Source: DATELY01 sp035276085 (GTDB lineage Bacteria; Pseudomonadota; Gammaproteobacteria; Steroidobacterales; Steroidobacteraceae). Taken from it: a stretch of DNA of 19,318 bases. Position numbers and translations under genes: made by a program. Location: assembly GCA_035276085.1 (NCBI GenBank), contig DATELY010000302.1:1-19318 (forward strand), written 5' to 3'. Each line of letters starts with the position of its first letter. Position 1 is the stretch's first letter. Below, piece after piece: positions 10,801 through 17,486 of the stretch. The notes under the pieces were generated by a model, which saw only the letters and a list, made by a program, of their open reading frames with translations, made no database searches and was not told the origin of the DNA.

Positions 10801-13800
10801 TGTTGCAGGTTACGGCCAAGGACATCGAATTGGCCGAGGGTAGTTACACGCTCGGCGGTTTCGAGTCGGTTGCATTGTCGGCTCAGAACACGGTGATGGG
10901 CCGTGGTACAGCGAACCTTCGGGTCGGCGGTGCGGGCAGCACTGCCGCAAATCTCGCGATCACTGCGGGTGCGATCAGCGGCAAACGTGCGGCGCAGGTG
11001 AACATCGCAAGTGCGGGACGAGTGGACCTGTTCGCGAGCGGCAGCGCGCCGACGTTGCCTCCGGAAGCGTTGGGCACGCAGTTGCGTATCACCGGGGACA
11101 GCATTCATCACAACAGCGGTCGCATCGCAGTCGAAGGTGGACGCGTCGAGCTCGCGGCGCTTGGCAGTGACGGTGTCAACGTCGGCAGCGGAGCAGTGAT
11201 CGATGCGAGCGGTGCGACACGGCAATTCGACACGACACAGGCATTTGCTCCGGGCGGAGCCATCACCCTGCGCGCAACGTCCGGCAACGTCAGCGTGGCC
11301 GAAGGCGCGACGCTGGACGTTTCCGGTGCTGTGGGTACTCGTGGCGCGGGCAGCGATGCGGGACAGATTCGCGTGCAGGCAAGCAATGGCGCGATTCAGC
11401 TCAACGGCAGGCTGCTCGGTGCGGCAGTGCAAGGCCAACGCCAGGGGCGCATCGAGCTCGATGGCGGCACGATCGACAATCTCAACACGCTGAACGAGTC
11501 GCTGAACCGCAACGGCTTCACGGCGGAGCGTGTTCTTCGCATCCGCGAGGGCGATGTCGCGCTCACCAGCAATATCGTTGCCCAGCGCATCGATGTCTCT
11601 GCCGATGGTCGCAACGGCGGCGGCTCGATCAGCGTTGCCGCGCGATTGGATGCACGCGGCGATCAAGGCGGCACGATTCGCTTGGCCGCGCGCAACGATG
11701 TTGTGATCGCAGGTGTTGGGCAAGTCGATGTCAGCGCGACGGGTGCTGGCAAGGACGGCGGCACGATCGAGCTGATGAGTCAGGTGGGTGGAGTGCAGTT
11801 GCAATCGGGCAGCTCGCTCAACGCGGCGGGCGGTGCTGCTGCCGGAGAAGCGGCGGCCGGCCGGGACGGGCGCGTTCATGTCCGGGTCAATCGCGATGTG
11901 CTGATGCAGGTCGTCAACACTCCTGGAGCTCAGAGCGTTGCGATGAATGGTGCGATCGAGGGCGCGCGCGAGATCGTCATTGAAGGCTTCAAAACCTATG
12001 AGGACGTCGACGGCGTGATCACGTCCGATCAGGTGCAGGCATTCAGTGCCGAGGCATTCACGGATGCGGAGTCCTTCATGCTCTCTGCCGACGCACTGGC
12101 TGGAGCACTCGGAAAGACTGGAGATGGACGCTTCCACATCAGGCCGGGCGTCGAGCTACGGTCGAGTGGCGACCTGACTTTGAATACGAGCTGGGACTTG
12201 GTCGATTGGCGTTTCGATGGCTTGGTCGACGTGAGCAGTCCGAATCAGTCTCGTGTACGGGAATCGGGCTATCTCACGCTGCGCGCCGGCGGCGATCTGA
12301 ACATCAGACAGGATCTGTCCGATGGCATCTCCGCAAACTTTTTCGCATTCATGGATCAGCCCGCCCAAAGTTCCTGGAGCTATCGCCTCACGGCCGGTGC
12401 AGACTTGAGCGGGGCATCTCCGTATGCGCTCGCGAGCGCGCCTGCTCACGGCAACGTGACACTCGGCATGCTGGGAGATCCGCATGTGATTCGGACGGGC
12501 ACGGGTGATATCGAGATCAACGCGGCAAAGGACGTCAAGCTCGCAGACAAGGCATCCGCCATCTACACGATGGGAGTGCCGGTGCAGGATCTCGCGCTGG
12601 ATATGCGTGACTTCGTGTTGTTCCAGTCCCTCATCACGGCTGCCTTGGTCGAGCATGGCGGCAACATCACGCTGCGAGCCGGAGGCAACGTGATCGGCCA
12701 GCCGACGGACCAACTCGTGACCGACTGGCTGTGGCGTACTGCGCCGCTCGCTGGTGACGGCTACCCGCCACCGACCATGTGGGGCATCGAATTCGGCCGC
12801 TTCCATCAAGGCATCGGTGCACTGGCCGGTGGCGACGTGACGATCGTCGCCGATGGCGACGTGGACAACGTTTCGGCTGCCATCCCGACCAACGGAGTTC
12901 CCTTCGGCAGCATTGGCATCGAGATGGGCAAGGAAGGCTACCGCAACGACGTGGACATCCGCGGTGGTGGCAACCTCCGCGTCGAAGCCGGTGGAGACAT
13001 CGGTGGTGGCGTCTATTACGTGGGCAGGGGGCAGGGAGAGCTTCGTGCCGGAGTGGACATTCGTGCTGGAACGAACTGGGTGTCCCAAGGCGTGCCGCTG
13101 CATACGACGCTGGCTCTGGGCGATGGTCGGTTCTCCCTGGTCGCCGGCCGCGATGTGACCGTAGAGACGGTCTTCAATCCCACCTTGATCGCGCCGAGCC
13201 AAGGTCAAGTCAGTTCCGTTCCGATCGAGTGGTTGAATGACTTTTCCACTTACGGCGCCGACAGCGGCGTGCAATTGGTGTCAACAGGCGGTGACGCGTC
13301 CCTGAGCGGTAGCGTGTTCGAGTTGTGGCAGTTTGCTGCGAATGGCGGCAGCTTGTTCAACCAGGCGGAGCGATCCACTGGATTCAAGGCGCTGCGCGTT
13401 CTGCCGGCGTCGCTCCAAGTCGAGTCGCTGTCCGGCAGCATCGTTACGGGTCGGGAGGATGCCGTCAATCCAGAACAGTTCGCACTGCTGCCATCCGCCG
13501 CGGGGACCTTGGAGTTGTTGGCGCATGACGATGTCCGCTTCGAGCAGCTTGGATATCTGATCTCCGACGCGGATCCCGCACTCGTTCCGACCGTCTCTCA
13601 TCCGCAACGCGCAGTGGACGATGAAACGAGCCTGACCGTCATCAATCTGCTGAGAACCTTCGGCACGTACCTGCACGCCGACATACCGGTCCACTCCGAG
13701 GAGTACGCGCGTACCGTTGGCTATACGGGTTCACGTACGCCTGCCTTGATCCTTGCACAGACGGGCACGGTCGACATGACCGACTGGAATACATCGAACC

Positions 13801-15203
13801 GCCCGGTCATCTGGAGCGGCATGCCGATGAAGATCATCGCCGGCGCGGATATCGTCAATGCGAACGCCGTGATTCAAAACGTCGAAGCGACCGACGTTTC
13901 GATGATCGCTGCCGGGCGTGACATCACGTATCCGATTCGTCGTGATTCGCAACGCCGGATTCTGCCAACCAGTGCGGCCGTCGCTGTCGATGGACCTGGG
14001 CAACTGGTCGTCAGCGCAGGCGGAGATGTGGACTTGAAGGCATCACCCGGTCTGCTGACTCGTGGCAACACGCAGAATCCCGCGCTGGCGGATGAGGGCG
14101 CTGGGATCATCGCGCTCGCGGGCCTGGGGGTGGGTGACCCGGACTACGATGGTTTTTTCCAGCGCTATCTGGTGGACGAGGATACGTACGCGGCGTCGCT
14201 TCTCGAGTACATGAAGTCACGTGGTGGCGCTGCTTCCCGGTCAGAGGCGATCGAGCGTTTCCGCGCTCTGCCGCGCGAGCAACAAATTCCTTTCTTGACG
14301 CAGGTTCTGTGGAGCGAGCTGCGCACGGAGGGACGCAAGACAGTGGCCGAAGGCACTGGGGATTTCAGCGCGGGCTATGCCGCCATCAAAGCCTTGTTCC
14401 CGGACATCGATCCAGCCAAGATCAACAATGGTGACCTCAATCTGTTCTTCAGCCGCATCTATACGTTGGACGGCGGCGATATCAGTGCCCTGGTCCCAAG
14501 CGGAATCGTGAACGTGGGCTTGGCAACACCGCCCGCGTCTTTCGGGATTTCAAAGCAGCCCTCGCAGCTTGGCATCGTGGCCCAACGTACGGGTGATGTG
14601 AACATCCTGTCGGGTCGCGACACGCTCGTGAATCAATCGCGCGTCTTTGCAGCCGACGGCGGCAGCATCCTCATCTGGTCTTCCGCCGGAAACATCGATG
14701 CGGGTCGCGGTGCCAAGACCGCGATCTCGGCACCGCCACCGGTCATCACCTTCGATCCTCAGACAGGTCAACCCAGCATCTCCTTCCCTCCCGCATTGGC
14801 GGGCAGCGGCATTCGTGCATTCGTCACGACAGAGGGGCGCAAGCCGGGTGACGTCGATCTCTTTGCGCCCACGGGAGTGATCCTCGTCAACGACGCAGGT
14901 ATCGGCACGGCAGGCAATCTCACCATCGGCGCTACGCAGGTCATTGGCGCCGAGAACATCGACGTCGGCGGCATCGCGGTGGGCGTGCCCGTGGATACAG
15001 GTGGGCTCGGCGCAAGTCTGGCCAGCGTGAGCTCGACGTCCAGCAGTGCCAGCAACGCGGCAGCTGCCGACACCGGCGACAATGGTGACAAGTCAACACC
15101 GATCGCAGATACCGCGCTGTCGTGGCTGGATGTCTTCGTCGTCGGTTTGGGCGAGGACGCGTGCAAGCAGGACGATATCGATTGCCTGAAACGTCAGAAA
15201 TAG
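4827..15203 (+). CDS. Giant filamentous-haemagglutinin-family adhesin (TpsA-like, DUF3739-type)
   Basis: A 3458-residue exported protein. The N-terminus is an extended signal peptide: basic start (SRSKRRK), second basic stretch, hydrophobic core (about 36-48), likely cleavage after A53 (TGHA/ELPV). Residues about 70-185 form the haemagglutination-activity (TPS) domain, with NQNGILF at 146-152 where the classical motif is NPNG. A very long beta-helix follows, built of Gly/Asn/Asp-rich strands with many IDVSG-like turns (GAVIDVSGS, GSSLDVSGT, GATLDVSGA). The C-terminal part resembles DUF3739 proteins: GRFHQGIGALAGGDVTIV near 2657, the segment DLNLFFSRIYTLDGGDIS at 3203, and NQSRVF plus AKTAISAPPP afterwards. 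A Ser/Ala-rich stretch (about 3392-3427) precedes the final tail with C3446 and C3453. The protein has only six Cys, in three close pairs. Such proteins are normally translocated across the outer membrane by a TpsB pore, which is not in this window. The role is probably surface adhesion or biofilm; the ligand is unknown. It sits in an operon with the upstream GT41 enzyme. Confidence 0.93.
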   Translation: MSRSKRRKMGGVARGAAHVQAQPIVVSPRMNLARAVKVALSAVAALSANTGHAELPVPCTSGCVNGPSTWVTSGNAGAVYQGQNLTINQTTPSAVMNWQSFNVGADNSVEFKQPDANSVALNRIFQADPSRILGRLTANGQVYLINQNGILFDRTAQVNVGGLVATSLNISQAALDRGIARAILDQAPAFEPFASGVSGDVTVEAGAVLRSSDQGRIFLLAPNVVNRGSIQTPNGQTVLAAGTKVYLAIDDKDPNLRGLVVEVDAPEVSDEELQQFLKGGSAGLSVGRLQNTGTINVGAGNATLAGLAVNQSGRISATTTVRANGSVYLRAADKPRDVETTVPRGTRGGLVTLGENSIIEILPDYADSTATVDVNEQPRSKVAIQGHTIHMLEDSRIVAPAGDVSFVAQANPSVAPGQLTSADNARNDSRVLLEEGAVIDVSGSEIELAADRLTVDVQLFSEQLRDSPLQRDGVLRGKEITVDLRRTGVREDGSTWVGTPLADVSGALDAVQRTVGERTLEGGTITMVSQGDVILSTGSVANVSGGRVDYAAGMLNTTKVEADGKVYDISEADPNRIYDGIVGQYTRKHSKWGVTETWLIPGADTSTFSPAYTQGYDAGRITINAAQAILDGTIDGSVSQGQYQRQPATMARGAELVLGYDGGSDVPINHRLPAVVFNDDVVLDALIASGFNARRDALPELDTVTLRPSLFGSDGVARAQVFSNEAITLPENTTLNLPAGGSLSLRADSIELAGNINIPSGTLTAVAERVATSAGNRGHDITVAGTARFDLRGQWVNDSPLLAPAAFAPVWIDGGSVSLASNEGDVVLASGSSIDVSGSGWLQANRTIRDGRGGSITLAARDNGSASAVQLDGDLNAFGLKRGGTLAVTTDAVCISSSVCSTDPESDVEWLTLAPQFFQEGGFASYSLASKRGDMVVAGDAQVLVQQSNFQLRDFYKDQVTGAKISTFSDVTLLPEHQRQAGQLTLASTLYTPVAPAQARIEQGAIVATDAGGAITVSSMGRLFVDGTLQASGGKVQLSLQKPEGNQGFFANEVLWLGSHAVLDASGDVVQQPNALGLRQGTILSGGTISLQAARGYVIAERGSSLDVSGTSTQLDIQGADGRYQLHSIGSNAGTINVSAAEGAVLEGSMLAHAGNAGALGGTIALTLRADTRRMDFPIERAYSTAARTIEIAAAPTESTLAGATYETFGAEFTSANNGRAQLDAGALSAGGFDSVQLTARNLRSIDPNTLTESVASNGVVRVSSSLDLARRLVIDAPSIEAAGDVTISAPYVAMGATDPNSPEFPTPQAGEHTLTIQGQWLDLIGSSTISGTRLARLQSENDLRLRAMPQLDSNTRELRGTLTTAGNIELQADQIYPTTLTDFTLSALGDASTIKVLPGSSAASPVLSAGGALRLQAANIEQGGVLRAPFGTIELTAQGTGDLQGTLTLLPGSVTSTSAAGQIIPVGRTEGGLDWVYDLGNAQKLVVSASLDHIPAQNIELTGRAVDLRPDAVLDVSASGDMQAYEFIPGVGGSNDVLSLERSGKSWAIVPTFGETLAPFDHQESAQFATRVGTTVHLDGSNGLPAGEYALLPARYALLPGAYLISERPEYADLPTGQSRTLLDGTTVIAGRFGVAGTAQIEDRTRGFAIVSGESLRNSASVHRPAEYNIALASTFFSAQSALDAAQPRLPKDAGTVAIEAEQSLVLQATLRGQAATGGRGAAVDIAASELRIATDGDAATSDGVVPISAAALNRLGAESILLGGRRHTTSDGTQIDVISGNVTVASGVQLQAPELLLAAADTLTIESGAGVTGRGTAATARDSYVLQGNSALLRVAAGSQADVVRANSGTTSGAMIVASGALVAADGAALIDATANVSFEGSLQLDNADLAVGAAQINLGDVPADAVGFNLDQAQIAALSGSVEELRLRSRSDINVFGAPTLSAHGITLDAGGIVAREGSGMTSLIADTVTLTNTTGAAASTLPAATHGVLQVTAKDIELAEGSYTLGGFESVALSAQNTVMGRGTANLRVGGAGSTAANLAITAGAISGKRAAQVNIASAGRVDLFASGSAPTLPPEALGTQLRITGDSIHHNSGRIAVEGGRVELAALGSDGVNVGSGAVIDASGATRQFDTTQAFAPGGAITLRATSGNVSVAEGATLDVSGAVGTRGAGSDAGQIRVQASNGAIQLNGRLLGAAVQGQRQGRIELDGGTIDNLNTLNESLNRNGFTAERVLRIREGDVALTSNIVAQRIDVSADGRNGGGSISVAARLDARGDQGGTIRLAARNDVVIAGVGQVDVSATGAGKDGGTIELMSQVGGVQLQSGSSLNAAGGAAAGEAAAGRDGRVHVRVNRDVLMQVVNTPGAQSVAMNGAIEGAREIVIEGFKTYEDVDGVITSDQVQAFSAEAFTDAESFMLSADALAGALGKTGDGRFHIRPGVELRSSGDLTLNTSWDLVDWRFDGLVDVSSPNQSRVRESGYLTLRAGGDLNIRQDLSDGISANFFAFMDQPAQSSWSYRLTAGADLSGASPYALASAPAHGNVTLGMLGDPHVIRTGTGDIEINAAKDVKLADKASAIYTMGVPVQDLALDMRDFVLFQSLITAALVEHGGNITLRAGGNVIGQPTDQLVTDWLWRTAPLAGDGYPPPTMWGIEFGRFHQGIGALAGGDVTIVADGDVDNVSAAIPTNGVPFGSIGIEMGKEGYRNDVDIRGGGNLRVEAGGDIGGGVYYVGRGQGELRAGVDIRAGTNWVSQGVPLHTTLALGDGRFSLVAGRDVTVETVFNPTLIAPSQGQVSSVPIEWLNDFSTYGADSGVQLVSTGGDASLSGSVFELWQFAANGGSLFNQAERSTGFKALRVLPASLQVESLSGSIVTGREDAVNPEQFALLPSAAGTLELLAHDDVRFEQLGYLISDADPALVPTVSHPQRAVDDETSLTVINLLRTFGTYLHADIPVHSEEYARTVGYTGSRTPALILAQTGTVDMTDWNTSNRPVIWSGMPMKIIAGADIVNANAVIQNVEATDVSMIAAGRDITYPIRRDSQRRILPTSAAVAVDGPGQLVVSAGGDVDLKASPGLLTRGNTQNPALADEGAGIIALAGLGVGDPDYDGFFQRYLVDEDTYAASLLEYMKSRGGAASRSEAIERFRALPREQQIPFLTQVLWSELRTEGRKTVAEGTGDFSAGYAAIKALFPDIDPAKINNGDLNLFFSRIYTLDGGDISALVPSGIVNVGLATPPASFGISKQPSQLGIVAQRTGDVNILSGRDTLVNQSRVFAADGGSILIWSSAGNIDAGRGAKTAISAPPPVITFDPQTGQPSISFPPALAGSGIRAFVTTEGRKPGDVDLFAPTGVILVNDAGIGTAGNLTIGATQVIGAENIDVGGIAVGVPVDTGGLGASLASVSSTSSSASNAAAADTGDNGDKSTPIADTALSWLDVFVVGLGEDACKQDDIDCLKRQK

Positions 15204-15205
15204 CG

Positions 15206-15230
15206 GCCGAGGAGCAGGACCAAACTCGGC
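15206..15230. terminator. Weak inverted repeat between convergent genes
   Basis: The adhesin (plus) and the exosortase (minus) converge with only 41 bases between their stops. In this gap GCCGAG (15206-15211) pairs with CTCGGC (15225-15230) across a 13-base loop. There is no T-tract on either side, so this is at best a poor intrinsic terminator that might serve both directions. Confidence 0.2.
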
Positions 15231-15244
15231 ATCGGCTCTCGTGC

Positions 15245-15772
15245 TCAAGTCGCCTGTCGAACAGGTGTCGCTTGTCGGGCGACCCATGCGGTGAAGAACA
15301 GGACGATGGCGACGATCACGATCGTTGGACCGACGTAGCCGTGCATGAGCTCGAAGTAATAGCGAGCGTCGCGTGCGGTCGCATAGAGTGCAAGGATCCG
15401 AAGCTCATTCAACACATACACCAGCAGGCAACCCGTCCCTAGTGCCTTGACGCGCGACCGCCAGGGTGCGGAAAACGCGAGGATCGCTGCGATCAAAAGG
15501 AACATCGCTTCGGTGCCTTCGCATCCATGAAGGACGTTCAGCCTCACGCGCTGCGAGACGATGCTGCGTGCCAACGCGAACGCGTTGTCCTGCGGATAGA
15601 CGTGATCAATGAGCGCAGCTGAAACTCCTACCGTCACGTCATCGATCAGCAAGCGCGCAAGCCAGGACTGCTCGGATCTGATCAAAGCGACTTGCAACAG
15701 CGAGAACACCGTGACGAAGAGGACGACGAAGCGCACGCCGGCCCGATGAGGAATGACGAGCTGCATGCGCAT
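15245..15772 (-). CDS. xrtH: Exosortase, XrtH-like (IPTL-CTERM type)
   Basis: A 175-residue multi-pass inner-membrane protein with hydrophobic segments near 12-31, 88-101, 111-130 and 147-164. It carries the three exosortase active-site signatures: GCEGTEAMF with C84 after a helix-capping N79, NELRI with R125, and FELMHGY with H144. Exosortases are transpeptidase-like enzymes that recognise a C-terminal motif-helix-basic signal on exported proteins and cleave or transfer them during surface processing. The small size and the GCxGxEA-type motif suggest XrtH, the subfamily matched to IPTL-CTERM signals. This is strengthened by the divergent neighbour, which ends in such a signal. The first ATG at 15772 was chosen; an ATG two codons on (15766) is equally possible, and neither has a good ribosome site. 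It converges with the adhesin gene. The subfamily is inferred from motifs and context; membership of the exosortase superfamily is secure. Confidence 0.85.
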   Translation of the reverse strand: MRMQLVIPHRAGVRFVVLFVTVFSLLQVALIRSEQSWLARLLIDDVTVGVSAALIDHVYPQDNAFALARSIVSQRVRLNVLHGCEGTEAMFLLIAAILAFSAPWRSRVKALGTGCLLVYVLNELRILALYATARDARYYFELMHGYVGPTIVIVAIVLFFTAWVARQATPVRQAT

Positions 15773-15843
15773 ATGTTGTCACATGACGGTGTCACGCTCA
15801 TGACAGCGGTCTCAGATAACACGCGCGCCAACTGGAGCTGGAT
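15773..15843. promoter_or_regulatory. Divergent control region with repeated TGTCA/TGACA arms
   Basis: The 71 bases between the divergent exosortase and protease starts hold two small inverted repeats. One is TGTCA (15777-15781) facing TGAC (15784-15787); the other is TGTCA (15790-15794) facing TGACA (15801-15805). The left arms are 13 bp apart. They could be operator half-sites for a shared regulator, but the arms are short and no regulator is identified. A Shine-Dalgarno GGAG (15834-15837) lies six bases before the protease GTG start. No convincing -35/-10 pair was found. Confidence 0.4.
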
Positions 15844-16824
15844 GTGCATCGACAGAAACTACGCACTGGTCTGTGTACGCTTGCGCTCCTGTGGTGTGGT
15901 CTGTTCAGCGGACCCGCTTACGTGATGATGGCGGGGGCGCCGCCCGATTCGCCGGCTGCGCGAGTGGATGCGAACACGACCGGGTCACCGTGGACAGGGG
16001 TGGCAAGCGTGGTCGTCGGGGGTGCCAGCTATTCCGGCGTATTGGTCGCGCCATCATTCGTGCTGACCGCCGCGCACGTCGCAGGCTATGCGACGCCGTC
16101 CGCGGTACAGGTCGTGTTCAATGTGGGCGGCGATCAAACGCACGTCATCCAGGCGCAAGCGATCGAGCGGTATCCGAGCGCCTCGTTCCCGTATGACGAT
16201 CTCACGCTGATTCGGCTCGTGAGCGCGGTGCCGCCCGGCATTCGCATGTACCCCGTGTGGCGCGAAGCGGTGCCCCCCGGCCAGCGCGTCACGCTCGTGG
16301 GCTATGGTGCCTCCGGGAACGGCACGACAGGTGTGAGTGTCGGTGCCTCGCGCACGGTGAAGCGGGTAGGCGAGAACACGATCGATCTGATTCAGACGAG
16401 CATCGATTCGAGCGGCCGATCGAGCTTGTTCTACCTCCTCGATTTCGACGGACCCACGAGTAACGGTGTGTTCGGAGGACCTACGCTCGGAAACACGATA
16501 GAAACGCAGTTCGCGGGCGGCGACTCCGGCAGCCCCGCATTCATCGTCGGCGCGGGTGGTCCGTGGCTCGTCGGCATCAATACGTTCGTCGGCTCGGGCA
16601 ATGGGTCGGATCCGAACGATCGATTCGGCGCAATCGGCGGTGGCATGCTGCTGCAGCGACACGAATTCGCCGACTGGATCGACGCGACGACCGGCTATAC
16701 GACGGTGGCCTCTGCGCTAGACATCCCGATGCTGCCTCAATGGGCTGTTGTGCTCGGGATGGGCGCTTTGGCGGCGAGTGCGATGTGCGGCATCAAGAAT
16801 TCAGCTCGAACAGCGCGTGGATGA
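15844..16824 (+). CDS. Trypsin-like serine protease with IPTL-CTERM-type sorting signal
   Basis: A 326-residue exported S1-family (chymotrypsin-fold) protease. The N-terminal signal peptide spans about residues 1-30 (basic HRQKLR, then LCTLALLWCGLF). The catalytic triad is visible: H78 in LTAAHVA, D119 in DDLTLIRL and S228 in GGDSGSP. The C-terminus (about 294-326) is a protein-sorting tail: IPMLPQW motif, hydrophobic helix (AVVLGMGALAASAM) and a basic end (K318, R322, R325). This matches the IPTL-CTERM architecture, with Met for Thr and WA for WG. The protease should therefore be processed by the divergently encoded exosortase and end up at the cell envelope or outside. The start is GTG, chosen because GGAG lies six bases upstream and the signal peptide follows at once; the ATG two bases earlier is out of frame. 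Its stop overlaps the start of the next gene (ATGA). The substrate is unknown; processing of surface proteins, including the nearby adhesin, is only a possibility. Confidence 0.9.
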   Translation: MHRQKLRTGLCTLALLWCGLFSGPAYVMMAGAPPDSPAARVDANTTGSPWTGVASVVVGGASYSGVLVAPSFVLTAAHVAGYATPSAVQVVFNVGGDQTHVIQAQAIERYPSASFPYDDLTLIRLVSAVPPGIRMYPVWREAVPPGQRVTLVGYGASGNGTTGVSVGASRTVKRVGENTIDLIQTSIDSSGRSSLFYLLDFDGPTSNGVFGGPTLGNTIETQFAGGDSGSPAFIVGAGGPWLVGINTFVGSGNGSDPNDRFGAIGGGMLLQRHEFADWIDATTGYTTVASALDIPMLPQWAVVLGMGALAASAMCGIKNSARTARG

Positions 16825-17486
16825 CAATGAGCTTTGTGAGGCTGCTATACGGATACGGATGGCAGCCATGCGCGCTGCGCTTCTTGATCTCATACGCCAT
16901 ACTCACGGTGCTGTTCTATCGATGCGGTGATGCGTACAGCCACCTGTGCTGCGTAGGGATTCAGGAGGTCTTAGCCCACATCGCCCGCGGCATCGATGTG
17001 CACAGTGTAAGCACGGAAGTGCTCAACGGTGAGCGTGTGTTCCGAATGCAAGGAACGACTCTTCGGCCGCTCTACGTGTCTCAAGGAGTTATACCCGTCG
17101 GTACCGTCGCCGAGTCAGCGACTTTGCAGGCTTACGCGCACCTGCATGTTGTCTTGATCGCTTCGCTTCTCATGCTGTGGCCGGGTGCCAGCCGCCTGCG
17201 GCTGCTTGTCAGTGGCGTATGCGTCATCGTGCTGGCGACGCTGCTCGACATTCCGTTCGTGCTCGCAGGCTCGATCCTCAGTGATGTGAGCATGGAAGGC
17301 GGGGAGCGGTTCGATACCTTGACCTTCTACTATCGCTTTCTGGAGCAGGGTGGCAGATACCTGCTTTCCGTCGCGCTGGGCATACTCGTGGTGGTTACGA
17401 CGTCAAAAGACGGTCGTGCGCTACGGCAGCGAGCCTCGTTCGAGCCGAAGCGTCTGACTCCGGGCGCAGGAATCGATAATAGGTAG
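16821..17486 (+). CDS. Multi-pass membrane protein, likely exosortase-associated
   Basis: A 221-residue protein starting at ATG 16821, whose ATGA overlaps the protease stop by four bases, a classic sign of translational coupling. About four hydrophobic segments (17-34, 107-120, 126-150, 177-194) flank a hydrophilic loop (about 38-105), probably periplasmic. The C-terminal tail is basic and cytoplasmic in character. Cysteines cluster at 35, 43 and 44. No enzymatic motif is recognised. Its position suggests a partner in the sorting system: beside an XrtH-like exosortase and coupled to the likely substrate. A family annotated as exosortase H-associated membrane protein is known, and membership is plausible but inferred. 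The reading frame extends upstream into the protease gene to 16563, but that part is an out-of-frame overlap with a conserved protease region and was discarded. Confidence 0.75.
   Translation: MTMSFVRLLYGYGWQPCALRFLISYAILTVLFYRCGDAYSHLCCVGIQEVLAHIARGIDVHSVSTEVLNGERVFRMQGTTLRPLYVSQGVIPVGTVAESATLQAYAHLHVVLIASLLMLWPGASRLRLLVSGVCVIVLATLLDIPFVLAGSILSDVSMEGGERFDTLTFYYRFLEQGGRYLLSVALGILVVVTTSKDGRALRQRASFEPKRLTPGAGIDNR

Noticed and set aside
6100..12000. Recurrent short DNA similarities within the adhesin, as a possible repeat array or CRISPR
   Set aside because: The repeats are degenerate at DNA level and in frame, encoding IDVSG-like beta-helix turns. Spacing is irregular, so they are protein architecture.
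16563..16820. Longer N-terminus for the coupled membrane protein
   Set aside because: This part is out of frame with the protease domain and its sorting tail, is Arg-rich and not membrane-like; ATG 16821 forms the typical ATGA overlap.
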